A stretch of 64,000 nucleotides of DNA from UBA3941 sp002385665 (lineage in GTDB: Bacteria; Bacillota; Clostridia; Caldicoprobacterales; UBA3941), in NCBI GenBank assembly GCA_050949255.1, contig JBMNFJ010000017.1, forward strand, positions 62,001 through 126,000, in the 5' to 3' direction. The translations under genes were made by a program, and so were the position numbers. A model generated the notes under the pieces. It saw only the letters and a program-made list of their open reading frames with translations, had not been told where the DNA came from and made no database searches. Below are positions 53,249 through 61,713 of the stretch, one piece after another; position 1 is the stretch's first letter, and each line of letters opens with the position of its first letter.

Positions 53249-55285
53249 CTAAACAATCAGTATCGCCTCAAAACAATCCAGCTTATCCAACTTAACCGTT
53301 AAATAACCATCCTCCCAGGAATAATCCAAAATTTTACCCTTGTTCAGGCTGGTTACCGAATCCGGTTTTTGTGAAATGGGTATCCTGCATTCAATTCCAT
53401 ATATAGGGGTAGGTTTGAAAAAACTGTTCCCATAATGACCGTTGTTGTTGATCAAATGGAAGATCCGCTTCTTGCCGTCCCCGTTCCTTAAAAGGGTTGC
53501 CTCCACGGTGGGGGGAATATTCCCTTCTATGGATTTAAGGCCCATAATCCTTTCATAGACATCGGCTAAGAACCAGAATGTATTCATGTATCCCTGGCGG
53601 TGGAAATATCGGCCGGGCAGCCAGGGTATATGGATTGCCCTTCCCTTGCCATAGGCATTTACCGCAACAGCAGGGCGGTCTACACTTTCATAGAGGGGGT
53701 AACAGCGCTCCGGCGGTCCGTATGGCTGCGGTGGGAGCAATCTCATGTGTTTTTCCACATCCTTATCATATTCCACATAGAAATAGTCCCCATCGATGCT
53801 TACAAGATCGCATTGGTGCTCCTTAAACTTTGGAAACGCCTCATCTTCCCCGACTATAAAGTAGGCTCCGCGAGCATTTCTGGCTACAACCCCGGACTTT
53901 ATACCCAGGCAATCCAGAGCTGCCCTGTCGCGGGCTTCATACTTCCTATCGAAAAATGAGGTCTTACCGGTGGCCAGAAGAGTATTTCCTGCAGCAACAA
54001 AATCGTCCAGGATCTTTGCCGTTTCATCATCTATACGATCAAGGTTGGGCAGAATCACATTCTTGTACTTCGACAGGCCCAGGTCTTTAACCTGGGTAAT
54101 GAACATCACGTCAAAAAGCTTGTGGGTCTCTGTAAGGACACGATATAGCCCGAAAAATTCCGCCATATCCCCAGAGCCGCCACCTCCCCAGTGGGGTTCC
54201 GTCAGGACAACGGTATCACAGTCCCCATGCAGGTTCTTATAGTGCTCTTCGTTCTCTTTATGAAAGTTAAAGGCCCGGCGTATTCCCTCATAACCGGATT
54301 TGTCGCTATGATTATCCAGCCTGCCTATCAAATAGTAGTCTACGGCTCCGCCGTTGGCAAGATTTTGGTATAGCCGCAACTCCTGCTGATATGGGGATAC
54401 GGAAACATGTCTTACCGGAAAATCTATAAAATCCACAGTGGTGTTGGTGGAAATAAAGCCGGGAAATGTACCCCGAACCCACTTGGTATTTTCCGAACCG
54501 CTATATTGCCAATGGGGCAAGGGTCGATCCAGGGCGGTATTGGATTCCTGACGAATAAACCCGCTCTTTTCCGTGTATGTATCATGGTTGATTAAGATAT
54601 CAGGTTTTATGGATTTGATAAACTTGAATAGTCTTTTATTGAATTCCTCCATGGTCTCCTGCTTAAACAAGAGGTACTTTTTGTACACAGGATCGTTCAT
54701 ATCCTCTTCCTTGGGAAGGGGCAAGCCGTACATCTCTTTGAACTTCCTTTGGCAGCCCTGGCATTGGCAGATACCATAGTAGTTTTTGCTATAATCATAG
54801 GAAACATAGCCACCCATGTTGAAGAAAATGCCGTCCACATCCAATTCTTCCAAGGTCTCCCGGATGATTTCCAGAGCATATTTTTGTTGGTAATCGCTGT
54901 TTATGCATACATGGACATCCCCGCCATAATCTACGATATTGCCATTCTTATCCACAAAGGCCCACTCCGGATACATCTCGTAGATCTGCCTCCTGACCTT
55001 GGAAAAATCGGTTCGGGCTATAACCTTTATGCCAGCCTTATGGCACTCTTCAATTATGTCCTTAAGGCTGTCCCCCGTCAGGTATGGACTCTGATAATGA
55101 AAAGGCAATTTGGTCTTGTAGCTTGCAATGATACCGGATGTATTTATCATAGCTACGGTGGCGTTGAAGGATTTCAGATCGGCAACGTATTGTTTTGCGT
55201 CTATATCCGCCATATCAATTTCCCTCAGATTGGTTTGAACAAGCCGCCAGTTATAGTCCTCCCACCATTTACCCTTACTAGACAT
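53249..55285 (-). CDS. Putative glycoside hydrolase (GHL6/GH42-like), paralogue 2
   Basis: About 678 residues, cytoplasmic. Same plan as its paralogue: N-terminal WWEDYNWRLVQTNLREID and VAMINTSGIIASYKTK; barrel strands AGIKVIARTDFSKV and VDGIFFNMGGY; cysteine cluster C-x-C-x2-C in GICQCQGCQRKF; Rossmann-like domain (about 350-560; LSKYKNVILPNLDRIDDETA); C-terminal sandwich ending KLDCFEAILIV. Acidic catalytic residues cannot be assigned safely. ATG at 55285 behind GGGAGGGG. First gene of the presumed three-gene unit. Confidence 0.75.
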   Translation of the reverse strand: MSSKGKWWEDYNWRLVQTNLREIDMADIDAKQYVADLKSFNATVAMINTSGIIASYKTKLPFHYQSPYLTGDSLKDIIEECHKAGIKVIARTDFSKVRRQIYEMYPEWAFVDKNGNIVDYGGDVHVCINSDYQQKYALEIIRETLEELDVDGIFFNMGGYVSYDYSKNYYGICQCQGCQRKFKEMYGLPLPKEEDMNDPVYKKYLLFKQETMEEFNKRLFKFIKSIKPDILINHDTYTEKSGFIRQESNTALDRPLPHWQYSGSENTKWVRGTFPGFISTNTTVDFIDFPVRHVSVSPYQQELRLYQNLANGGAVDYYLIGRLDNHSDKSGYEGIRRAFNFHKENEEHYKNLHGDCDTVVLTEPHWGGGGSGDMAEFFGLYRVLTETHKLFDVMFITQVKDLGLSKYKNVILPNLDRIDDETAKILDDFVAAGNTLLATGKTSFFDRKYEARDRAALDCLGIKSGVVARNARGAYFIVGEDEAFPKFKEHQCDLVSIDGDYFYVEYDKDVEKHMRLLPPQPYGPPERCYPLYESVDRPAVAVNAYGKGRAIHIPWLPGRYFHRQGYMNTFWFLADVYERIMGLKSIEGNIPPTVEATLLRNGDGKKRIFHLINNNGHYGNSFFKPTPIYGIECRIPISQKPDSVTSLNKGKILDYSWEDGYLTVKLDKLDCFEAILIV

Positions 55286-55521
55286 AAAAAATCCCCTCCC
55301 TGGTAATTTCAAAATTTTTGATAATTGCTGAACACTCGCGTCTTAAGTCATGAGAGGCTCAAGAAAATGGGTAGCAATTACTTTGCACCTTATGCCTGTC
55401 AATTATATGCCGGTTATGGCTATAGGAATCTGCCCCCGCAAATCCATCCTCCCTGGTAACAATACCGATAGATTAAGATGCATACATATAACTGACTAAT
55501 AGTTTGCGTAGCAACAATCAT
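55286..55521. other. Spacer upstream of the hydrolase-aminotransferase unit
   Basis: No gene. CCGCAAATCCATCCTCC (55437 onward) matches the flank seen left of repeat copies A and B; the remainder up to copy C has decayed similarity to that flank. The unit's promoter presumably lies here but I see no clear boxes. Confidence 0.5.
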
Positions 55522-55727
55522 AGTGGGCTATTGATAAGCGAATGACTTCATTGATTTGGTTAAGAAAACTTGGCTTATGGAATACAGAAAAGCCGTAGCT
55601 TAAGGCAGGACGCCTTAAGCAGCTTCCTTCCGGCAGGAAGCCGGATTGGAAGCGGTAGGCTTTTCAAATGAAATAAGCCTTAGTTTTCTCCAAATCGATG
55701 TTGGAAGCAGGAATCAATAGCCATTAT
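55522..55727. repeat. Intergenic repeat, long form, copy C (divergent)
   Basis: 206 bp, same orientation as A and B, with about a dozen differences and one extra base. Inverted ends and both internal hairpins are kept, although the second hairpin loop reads AGGAA instead of AGGAC. Confidence 0.88.
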
Positions 55728-55819
55728 CAAACACTCATAATATGTATTGTACAGGATATCCCATCAGGTTTCAATTTTATGACGAAAATTTGCTCCGGTT
55801 CAATGACTAAATCCCCATA

Positions 55820-55848
55820 AATAATAAAAGCTGCTAAGTAAGCAGCTT
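55820..55848 (-). terminator. Terminator of comB
   Basis: Minus strand AAGCTGCT-TACT-AGCAGCTT stem followed by TTATTATTT, 20 bp after the stop codon. Confidence 0.8.
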
Positions 55849-55868
55849 CCTTCATTACAGACCTATAT

Positions 55869-56585
55869 TTAAGCTCTAACGACCCCATCGGAATATATGG
55901 GTACGATAGGCGCAGTATCCAGTTTTAAGCAGTCATCAAGGTCCCCTTGGAGGCCTAGATCCTTAAGTATTGAATAGTGCAAGGTTTCAGACAGTGCCCC
56001 ATGCAGATCATCTTTAGAGTTCAGATACATGCGTTTGGCAACCATTCCTAAATCGTCCAGCTGCAGGGATACGCCTTTATCTTCCAAGCCTTTTATAAGG
56101 GCTCCTGCCACCAGTATATCGTCCGCCGAGAACTTACCCATAGTACCGGCACATATTATCGATATATCACTGCCCGCGGCAGCAATATATTCATAGACGG
56201 CAGAAATATTGATAAAGGATGCCAGTACCACTTCTTTGGCATCCAACGCCCTGGTAATAGCTTTAGTACCATTGGTGGTAGTAATAAGCACAGTTTTGTT
56301 CTCTACCCGTTCCCTACTGTATTCACGGGGAGAATTGGACAGATGAAAGCCTTCTATCTTCACAGCATTTCTTTCTCCACCCAGGATAAAGGTATCCTTT
56401 TCGTAGTTCTTGGAGATATTTACTGCATCCTCTATGTCAGCGGTAGGTATAATCTCTTTACAACCGTTGTACAGGGCGGTAATAATCGTGCTGGTGGCCC
56501 TAAGTACGTCTATAACTACCACAATTTTATCTTTAATATCCCTATCTTCAACATAATCGCTTGTCGGATAAACGGTAATCTTCAT
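55869..56585 (-). CDS. comB: 2-phosphosulfolactate phosphatase family protein (ComB)
   Basis: 238 residues of the ComB family, Mg2+-dependent phosphatases first described in coenzyme M synthesis. Signature VVVIDVLRATSTIITAL near residue 24, GERNAVKIEGFHLSNSP near 72, TTNGTKAI near 105, and CAGTMGKFSADDILVAG near 150. No other coenzyme M or sulfolactate gene is nearby, so the true substrate in this organism is open. ATG behind GAGGAGG. A partial 0A-like TTGTCGAC lies about 75 bp upstream. Confidence 0.88.
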   Translation of the reverse strand: MKITVYPTSDYVEDRDIKDKIVVVIDVLRATSTIITALYNGCKEIIPTADIEDAVNISKNYEKDTFILGGERNAVKIEGFHLSNSPREYSRERVENKTVLITTTNGTKAITRALDAKEVVLASFINISAVYEYIAAAGSDISIICAGTMGKFSADDILVAGALIKGLEDKGVSLQLDDLGMVAKRMYLNSKDDLHGALSETLHYSILKDLGLQGDLDDCLKLDTAPIVPIYSDGVVRA

Positions 56586-56684
56586 AAAGTCCTCCTCATT
56601 AAGTCCCTGCTTGCTATCCTATGTATACAGTTATATCTTAACACAAGCCGCCTGATAAGTCGACAAATTCCTTACAAAATGATT

Positions 56685-57227
56685 TTAATTTCCCCTTCCA
56701 AACACAATGGTACAAATTATAACAGAGGCCAGTAACCCGGCCAGATCCGCTAACAGTGAGCCCCATAGCGTATAACGCATCTTCCTTATGCCTACCGCTC
56801 CAAAATAGATGGACAGGGTATAGAATATGGTTTCGGTGGACCCCATCACGGTAGATGCCAGCCTCCCTATAAAGGAGTCAGGACCATGGGTCCTATAGAG
56901 TTCTCCCAAAACCCCCATCGAGGCTATACCGGATATAGGCCTCATAAAGGCCAAGGGCAGAACCTCTCCCGGTATCCCTATAAGACCGGTAATAGGAGAT
57001 ATTAGCTTCACCAGAATATCCATGGCCCCAGAGGATCGGAAGATTCCTATGGCAACGAACATGGCCACCATATAAGGAAATATCCGTATCACCGTGGATA
57101 AACCCTCCTTTGCTCCCTCTATAAAGGTGTCGTACACGTTTACCTTTTTTATGTGTCCATAGCCCAATACAAAAAGGATAAACCCGGGAATGGCAATGAC
57201 GGACACGATTTTTATAAACTCTATCAT
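56685..57227 (-). CDS. spmB: Spore maturation protein B
   Basis: About 180 residues, nucleoside-recognition (Gate) domain membrane protein with about five helices; ESRxxP-like core seen as AFMRPISGIASMG, and GSTETIFYTLSIYFG near the end. With SpmA it is needed for full spore-core dehydration. ATG at 57227 preferred; in-frame ATG codons lie five and eight codons upstream. Follows spmA by about 30 bp. Confidence 0.93.
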   Translation of the reverse strand: MIEFIKIVSVIAIPGFILFVLGYGHIKKVNVYDTFIEGAKEGLSTVIRIFPYMVAMFVAIGIFRSSGAMDILVKLISPITGLIGIPGEVLPLAFMRPISGIASMGVLGELYRTHGPDSFIGRLASTVMGSTETIFYTLSIYFGAVGIRKMRYTLWGSLLADLAGLLASVIICTIVFGRGN

Positions 57228-57259
57228 ATGATAGGCCCCCATCCAATGCATTAGTTATT

Positions 57260-57844
57260 TTATTTGTCCCTATAATACCTCTTCAGTATTTTTGCAGCCA
57301 CAATCCCCGTCAGGGTTGAACAGGTGGTGGCAATAAGGCTGGTGCCAATGATTTCGGCAGGATTATTTGAACCTGCCGCGCTTCGCAGGGCAATAACCGT
57401 GGCCGGGATAAGCTGAACAGATGAGGTGTTAATAATAAGAAACATGCACATATCATGGGTTGCCATATCCTTATGCCTGTTGATGCTCTGAAGCTCGTGC
57501 ATGGCCTTTATTCCTAAGGGAGTAGCGGCATTTCCAAGACCCAGCATATTGGCGATGATATTCATGGTCATGGCCCCCATAGCCCTGTGTCCGGGAGGTA
57601 CGCCAGGAAACAATGCAGACATTATTCTTCTCATCCTTTTAGAGATAATCTCCACCAGCCCCGACTTTTCTGCAACCTTCATAAGCCCCAACCAGAGGGC
57701 ATATACCCCCGCCAATCCAATACATAACTCCACTGCATCTTTAGCCCCCTCCAGAGCCGCTTGGGTGCTGTGATCCAGATTGCCAAACACTAAAGAAGAC
57801 ATAAAGCCCAAAAAAATCAATAGCATCCATACGATATTAACCAA
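57260..57844 (-). CDS. spmA: Spore maturation protein A
   Basis: 194 residues, Gate-domain membrane protein with about five helices. GAKDAVELCIGLAGVYALWL near residue 33, NMLGLGNAATPLGIKAM near residue 112 (family hallmark) and LIINTSSVQLIPATVIALR. TTG start behind GGGGGG. spmAB is transcribed away from abrB. Confidence 0.93.
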   Translation of the reverse strand: MVNIVWMLLIFLGFMSSLVFGNLDHSTQAALEGAKDAVELCIGLAGVYALWLGLMKVAEKSGLVEIISKRMRRIMSALFPGVPPGHRAMGAMTMNIIANMLGLGNAATPLGIKAMHELQSINRHKDMATHDMCMFLIINTSSVQLIPATVIALRSAAGSNNPAEIIGTSLIATTCSTLTGIVAAKILKRYYRDK

Positions 57845-57943
57845 TTATGGCCCCCCATTTCTGTTACAATATTCCTATTATTTAAATTTATGACTGGATA
57901 ACATGGGTAGAACAAAAATTCTAAAAAATGGTTGGAAAAGGGG

Positions 57944-57972
57944 TTGACTTTAAATGGTATTATTGGTAATAT
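57944..57972 (+). promoter_or_regulatory. abrB promoter
   Basis: TTGACT (57944-57949), 17-nt spacer, TAATAT (57967-57972); start near 57979. Confidence 0.75.
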
Positions 57973-57984
57973 ATCTACGGGTAT

Positions 57985-57992
57985 TTGTCGAA
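57985..57992 (+). promoter_or_regulatory. 0A box in the abrB promoter region
   Basis: TTGTCGAA, a perfect Spo0A-binding consensus, just downstream of the predicted start. In Bacillus the Spo0A sites that repress abrB also lie downstream of the promoters. Confidence 0.7.
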
Positions 57993-58019
57993 TATTGTAT
58001 GTAGAGGAGGGAAAAGCTG

Positions 58020-58262
58020 ATGAAATCCACAGGAATTGTCAGAAAAGTAGATGAGCTAGGAAGAATTGTCATACCCATCGAGCTGAGAAGGACTCTAAAT
58101 ATCGCAGAAAAAGATGCCTTGGAAATCTATGTAGATGGTGAGCATATAATACTCAAGAAGTACCAGCCGGCATGTATTTTCTGTGATGATGCAAGGGATG
58201 TCTTTGATTATAAAGGCAAAAACGTTTGCAAAAGCTGTTTAGCTGAATTAATCAATAGATAA
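58020..58262 (+). CDS. abrB: Transition-state regulator AbrB
   Basis: 80 residues. The N-terminal swapped-hairpin DNA-binding domain (MKSTGIVRKVDELGRIVIPI...LEIYVDGEHIILKKY) is nearly identical to Bacillus AbrB. The C-terminal part differs: it is short and has two cysteine pairs, CIFC and CKSC, which could form a zinc knuckle. ATG behind AGAGGAGG. Adjacent to rsmI as in Bacillus, and probably repressed by Spo0A. Confidence 0.95.
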   Translation: MKSTGIVRKVDELGRIVIPIELRRTLNIAEKDALEIYVDGEHIILKKYQPACIFCDDARDVFDYKGKNVCKSCLAELINR

Positions 58263-58366
58263 TTGTTTTACTGCGCCAACGCGCTTTAAAGCAAATTCCC
58301 TGATTATGACTAACATATCTAAGTATTGAAGTTGCTCCGGCAATTGTCTTAGATATTTATTGATGT

Positions 58367-58395
58367 AAAAGGCGATGTATTAAATTCGCCTTTTT
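58367..58395. terminator. Terminator between abrB and rsmI
   Basis: AAAAGGCGA / TCGCCTTTTT stem, followed on the plus strand by CTTTTTTT; may serve both converging genes. The 58263-58366 spacer holds nothing else visible. Confidence 0.75.
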
Positions 58396-58419
58396 CTTTT
58401 TTTATCCAAATCCAACCGG

Positions 58420-59271
58420 CTATTCCTCAACCCTTAAAGGCAGATGTATGGAATGGGGGTATACCTCACTTTTCGGGAGATTACGGTCTTCCGCCACCTT
58501 TTTTATTGCCTCCTTCTTACTCAAACCCAGCTTCATATATTCCATTATATGATGGCTTATGGGGATATCATCAAAGTCATTATCCTCGCCCGGACTTTCA
58601 CTTCCCTCCAGCACCAGTACAAATTCACCCCTGGGTTTATTGGCGGTAAAGTATTCTATGGCCTCTTCCAGGGTAAACCGCAAAACCTCTTCGTGGATTT
58701 TGGTTAGCTCCCTGATAACAGCAATACTCCTGTTCCCCAACGCCTTGTACAATTTCTTCAGGGTAGCGGTTAGACGGTGAGGGGCCTCATATAAAACTAT
58801 GGTACGCTCTTCCGACTTGAGCAGGGCAAGGACCCTTTCCATCTCCCTTTTTTCCCTGGGTAAAAAACCTTCGAAGACAAATCTGCCGCTAGGTAATCCT
58901 GACAGCACCAAGGCAGACAGACCGGCTGTGGCTCCAGGCAATACAGTAACGGGAATATCCCATTGGTAGGCCAGTCTTACCAGATCCTCTCCGGGATCCG
59001 AGATACCGGGCATTCCTGCATCGGATACCAATGCGATATCATTACCATCCTCCAATAGGGTAAGTATCTCCTCCACCCTCTTCTTATCGCTGAATTTGTG
59101 ATAGCTGATCAGGGGCTTGGAGATATTGAGATGGTTCAACAACTTTAATGTATGACGGGTGTCCTCAGCCACTATATAATCGACTTCCTCCAAGGTTCTA
59201 ATAACCCTTAAGGTAATATCCTCCAGGTTGCCAATGGGTGTGGCGCATAGATATAGAGTTCCTTTGCCCAT
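58420..59271 (-). CDS. rsmI: 16S rRNA 2'-O-ribose C1402 methyltransferase
   Basis: 283 residues, tetrapyrrole-methylase fold. GTLYLCATPIGNLEDITLR at the N-terminus, VAEDTRHTLKLL, LVSDAGMPGISDPGEDLV and FEGFLPR are all typical of RsmI. C-terminal helical tail with KKEAIKKVAEDRNLPKSEVY. Next to abrB, matching Bacillus yabC. Confidence 0.96.
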   Translation of the reverse strand: MGKGTLYLCATPIGNLEDITLRVIRTLEEVDYIVAEDTRHTLKLLNHLNISKPLISYHKFSDKKRVEEILTLLEDGNDIALVSDAGMPGISDPGEDLVRLAYQWDIPVTVLPGATAGLSALVLSGLPSGRFVFEGFLPREKREMERVLALLKSEERTIVLYEAPHRLTATLKKLYKALGNRSIAVIRELTKIHEEVLRFTLEEAIEYFTANKPRGEFVLVLEGSESPGEDNDFDDIPISHHIMEYMKLGLSKKEAIKKVAEDRNLPKSEVYPHSIHLPLRVEE

Positions 59272-59362
59272 TCTCTTCTCAATCCTTCCAATTCCCAGAT
59301 TATCAGTAGTACTATAGAAATAAATTAACGCGTTGTGCTAGTCAATCATATACCGGTAATGG

Positions 59363-60106
59363 CTATTGGGTCCCGTAATATATTCTCTGAAGCTCGGGGG
59401 TAAATTCTCCACTAGGTTCGTATACTACCAAGGGAGGCATCCATGTAAGATGTTGTTTTCCTCCCAGGACTGCCTCTATGAGCAGCATATTGGGTGGCTT
59501 TCTAAGGCTGGGATAGACCAAGCGAATCACTTTGGGTTCCAGGCCGTGATGCCTCATACCGGTCAGAATCTCAATCATCCTATTGGGCCTATGGACCATG
59601 GATAAGCGTCCACCCCAGGCCAATAACCTGGAAGCTACCCTTAAGACATCATCCAGGTTACATTTTAGTTCATGGCGGGCCACGGCCTTGGCATTATTGG
59701 GGTTTATCATACCAGTACCCATCTTTTTATAGGGCGGATTGGCGGTCACCAGCTGATACTTCCCCAACCCTAAATAATCGGGAGACTCTTTTAGGTCCCC
59801 CTCTATAATCTGGATTCTGTCCTCCAAGTTATTCAGCAGAACGCTGCGTCTGGCCATATCCGCCATGGGGGCCTGTATTTCTACCCCATAAAAGTAAGTA
59901 TCCCTGCTCCTTCCCGACATCAGGATGGGTATAACCCCGGTGCCGGTCCCTAAATCCACCACCCTTTCACCGGGGCGGGCCTTTGCAAAGTGGGATAGGA
60001 GTACCGCATCCATACCAAAACAGAACATATTGGGATCCTGGATAATCTTAAGCCCCTTAAAATCCAGATCATCTACCCTTTCATGTCCTTTTATCTCAAC
60101 TCTCAT
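59363..60106 (-). CDS. trmN6: tRNA1(Val) (adenine37-N6)-methyltransferase-like protein
   Basis: About 247 residues, SAM-dependent N6-adenine methyltransferase: DLGTGTGVIPILMS near residue 50 and catalytic NPPY in VTANPPYKKMG near 122. Corresponds to Bacillus YabB, which lies in the same rsmI-abrB neighbourhood. ATG at 60106 behind AAAGGATGAT is preferred to the upstream TTG. Confidence 0.9.
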   Translation of the reverse strand: MRVEIKGHERVDDLDFKGLKIIQDPNMFCFGMDAVLLSHFAKARPGERVVDLGTGTGVIPILMSGRSRDTYFYGVEIQAPMADMARRSVLLNNLEDRIQIIEGDLKESPDYLGLGKYQLVTANPPYKKMGTGMINPNNAKAVARHELKCNLDDVLRVASRLLAWGGRLSMVHRPNRMIEILTGMRHHGLEPKVIRLVYPSLRKPPNMLLIEAVLGGKQHLTWMPPLVVYEPSGEFTPELQRIYYGTQ

Positions 60107-60149
60107 ACAACTATCATCCTTTATGTTCAAGGCTAAAATTTAAGCCATA

Positions 60150-60782
60150 TCATTCCTGATCAAATAGTGCAATAAAAGCCTTGATATGCTCTTCATCCTG
60201 GAAGGCTCCAGGTAAAACATAACGGATAATTCCTTCCCTGTCAATCATATAGGTGGTGGGAATCCCTATCACCGGATATATTTTATTATATTCTCCCAAT
60301 ACCTCACTATCAGGGTCCAATGGGATGGGAAGGGTAAAACCGCCGTCATCTATAAAGGATTTTACCTGATTTCTGGCCCTGTCGCTATCGTTTCCCCCTT
60401 GCAGTTCCACTTGGGTAGAGCTGACAGCCAGTATTTTTACGCCCTTATCTCCATATTGCTGATGAATCGCCTCAAAGTAGGGCATCTGCTTTCTGCAGGA
60501 GGGACACCAGGTACTCCAAAAGCTTAAAAAGACTATCTGTCCCTTATAATCGGAGAGCCTTACCTTATTCCCATTCAGATCCTCCAATTCAAAATCCACA
60601 GACTGCTTGTTTCTCTTTACGTAATCTATGTTTTCTTCAAGAGTTATACCATCACTTTCAGGTACTTCAGTTATACCATCACTTTCGGGTACTTTTGCAT
60701 TATCTTGCTGACAGGCAGCTATCACCAATACCAAAATAAGGGATGTTGCCAGGATTAATGCCAACCTAGTTGTTTTCTTCAT
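60150..60782 (-). CDS. TlpA/ResA-type thiol-disulfide oxidoreductase, lipoprotein
   Basis: About 210 residues: lipoprotein signal with lipobox LVIAAC (about residue 24), a short spacer with a 9-residue tandem repeat (VPESDGITE twice, about 31-47), and a thioredoxin fold (about 60-210) with active site WCPSC in FWSTWCPSCRKQM and the cis-Pro in IGIPTTYM. Reduces extracytoplasmic disulfides, probably fed by the adjacent CcdA. ATG at 60782 behind AGGTG. Confidence 0.92.
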   Translation of the reverse strand: MKKTTRLALILATSLILVLVIAACQQDNAKVPESDGITEVPESDGITLEENIDYVKRNKQSVDFELEDLNGNKVRLSDYKGQIVFLSFWSTWCPSCRKQMPYFEAIHQQYGDKGVKILAVSSTQVELQGGNDSDRARNQVKSFIDDGGFTLPIPLDPDSEVLGEYNKIYPVIGIPTTYMIDREGIIRYVLPGAFQDEEHIKAFIALFDQE

Positions 60783-60955
60783 TCTTTGCACCTACTCTTT
60801 CTTGACTATTCTAGAATTGTTGCACAAAAGACTTTAATTATAAAACTATATTTATCATTTTATTGTGTCCTAAAACATGTATTTTCTATAATATATAAGC
60901 CAGTTCCTTGTACTTGTTTATTATCCAGGTAATAGGTAAATTATAAAAAAACATA

Positions 60956-61645
60956 TCATGGAATCAGATAATAGAAGGCATTAAAATAGATCATTATACC
61001 GACTATTATCAACAGGATGCCGCTTATAACCTTTACCTTATCCATATGCATGTTTAGCCTTTGGATATATTTCGAGAAATATTTCAATCCCGCCGCCATT
61101 AGAAAGAAAGGTAATCCCAAGCCTATAGCATATACCGCCAGTAGCATCGTTCCCATAAACAGGGTCTCGGCCTGGCTGGCCATTATATAAACAGATGTCA
61201 AAATAGGTCCGATGCAAGGAGACCAGCCAAAACTAAATCCCACACCGATCAAAAAGGAGGATACCAGGCCAGGATGACTTCTTTTTATATTCAACCTTCT
61301 TTCATAGTTTAAGAATCTTACGGGTATGAGGCCTGCATGGAACAGACCGAAGAATATTATAAGAATCCCACTGGTCCTTCTGATAATGTCCTTGTTGGCC
61401 TGTAAAAATCTGCCCAAGGAAGTAGCTATTATACCCAATAAGACAAAAACCAGGGAAAATCCCAGAATAAAGGCCAAAGAATTGAATACCAGAGCCCGAT
61501 GGGCCTTCCTGTCCCTTTCCATGATCTCTATGGATTGCCCGGTCATATAGGTAAGATAAGCCGGTATCAAAGGCAAAACACAAGGAGATAGAAAGGATGC
61601 CAGCCCTTGCAGGAAAACGGTAATAAAAAACAGTATATAATTCAT
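60956..61645 (-). CDS. ccdA: CcdA-family thiol-disulfide transporter
   Basis: About 229 residues, six membrane helices. Redox cysteines lie in SFLSPCVLPLIPAYLTYM (helix 1) and GWSPCIGPILTSVY (helix 4). It moves reducing equivalents from cytoplasmic thioredoxin to extracytoplasmic TlpA-like partners, the next gene on the transcript after 173 bp. In spore formers CcdA is also needed for sporulation. ATG at 61645 behind AGGGAG. Confidence 0.94.
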   Translation of the reverse strand: MNYILFFITVFLQGLASFLSPCVLPLIPAYLTYMTGQSIEIMERDRKAHRALVFNSLAFILGFSLVFVLLGIIATSLGRFLQANKDIIRRTSGILIIFFGLFHAGLIPVRFLNYERRLNIKRSHPGLVSSFLIGVGFSFGWSPCIGPILTSVYIMASQAETLFMGTMLLAVYAIGLGLPFFLMAAGLKYFSKYIQRLNMHMDKVKVISGILLIIVGIMIYFNAFYYLIP

Positions 61646-61713
61646 ATATTCTCCCTTTCCCACCAAAACGATGTTATAACTTAAGTTATACCCAATTAGA
61701 CATGTTTATTAAA

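Noticed and set aside
8026..55727. Dispersed repeats considered as CRISPR
   Set aside because: Copies are 200 bp or 50 bp long, kilobases apart, with no regular spacers and no cas genes.
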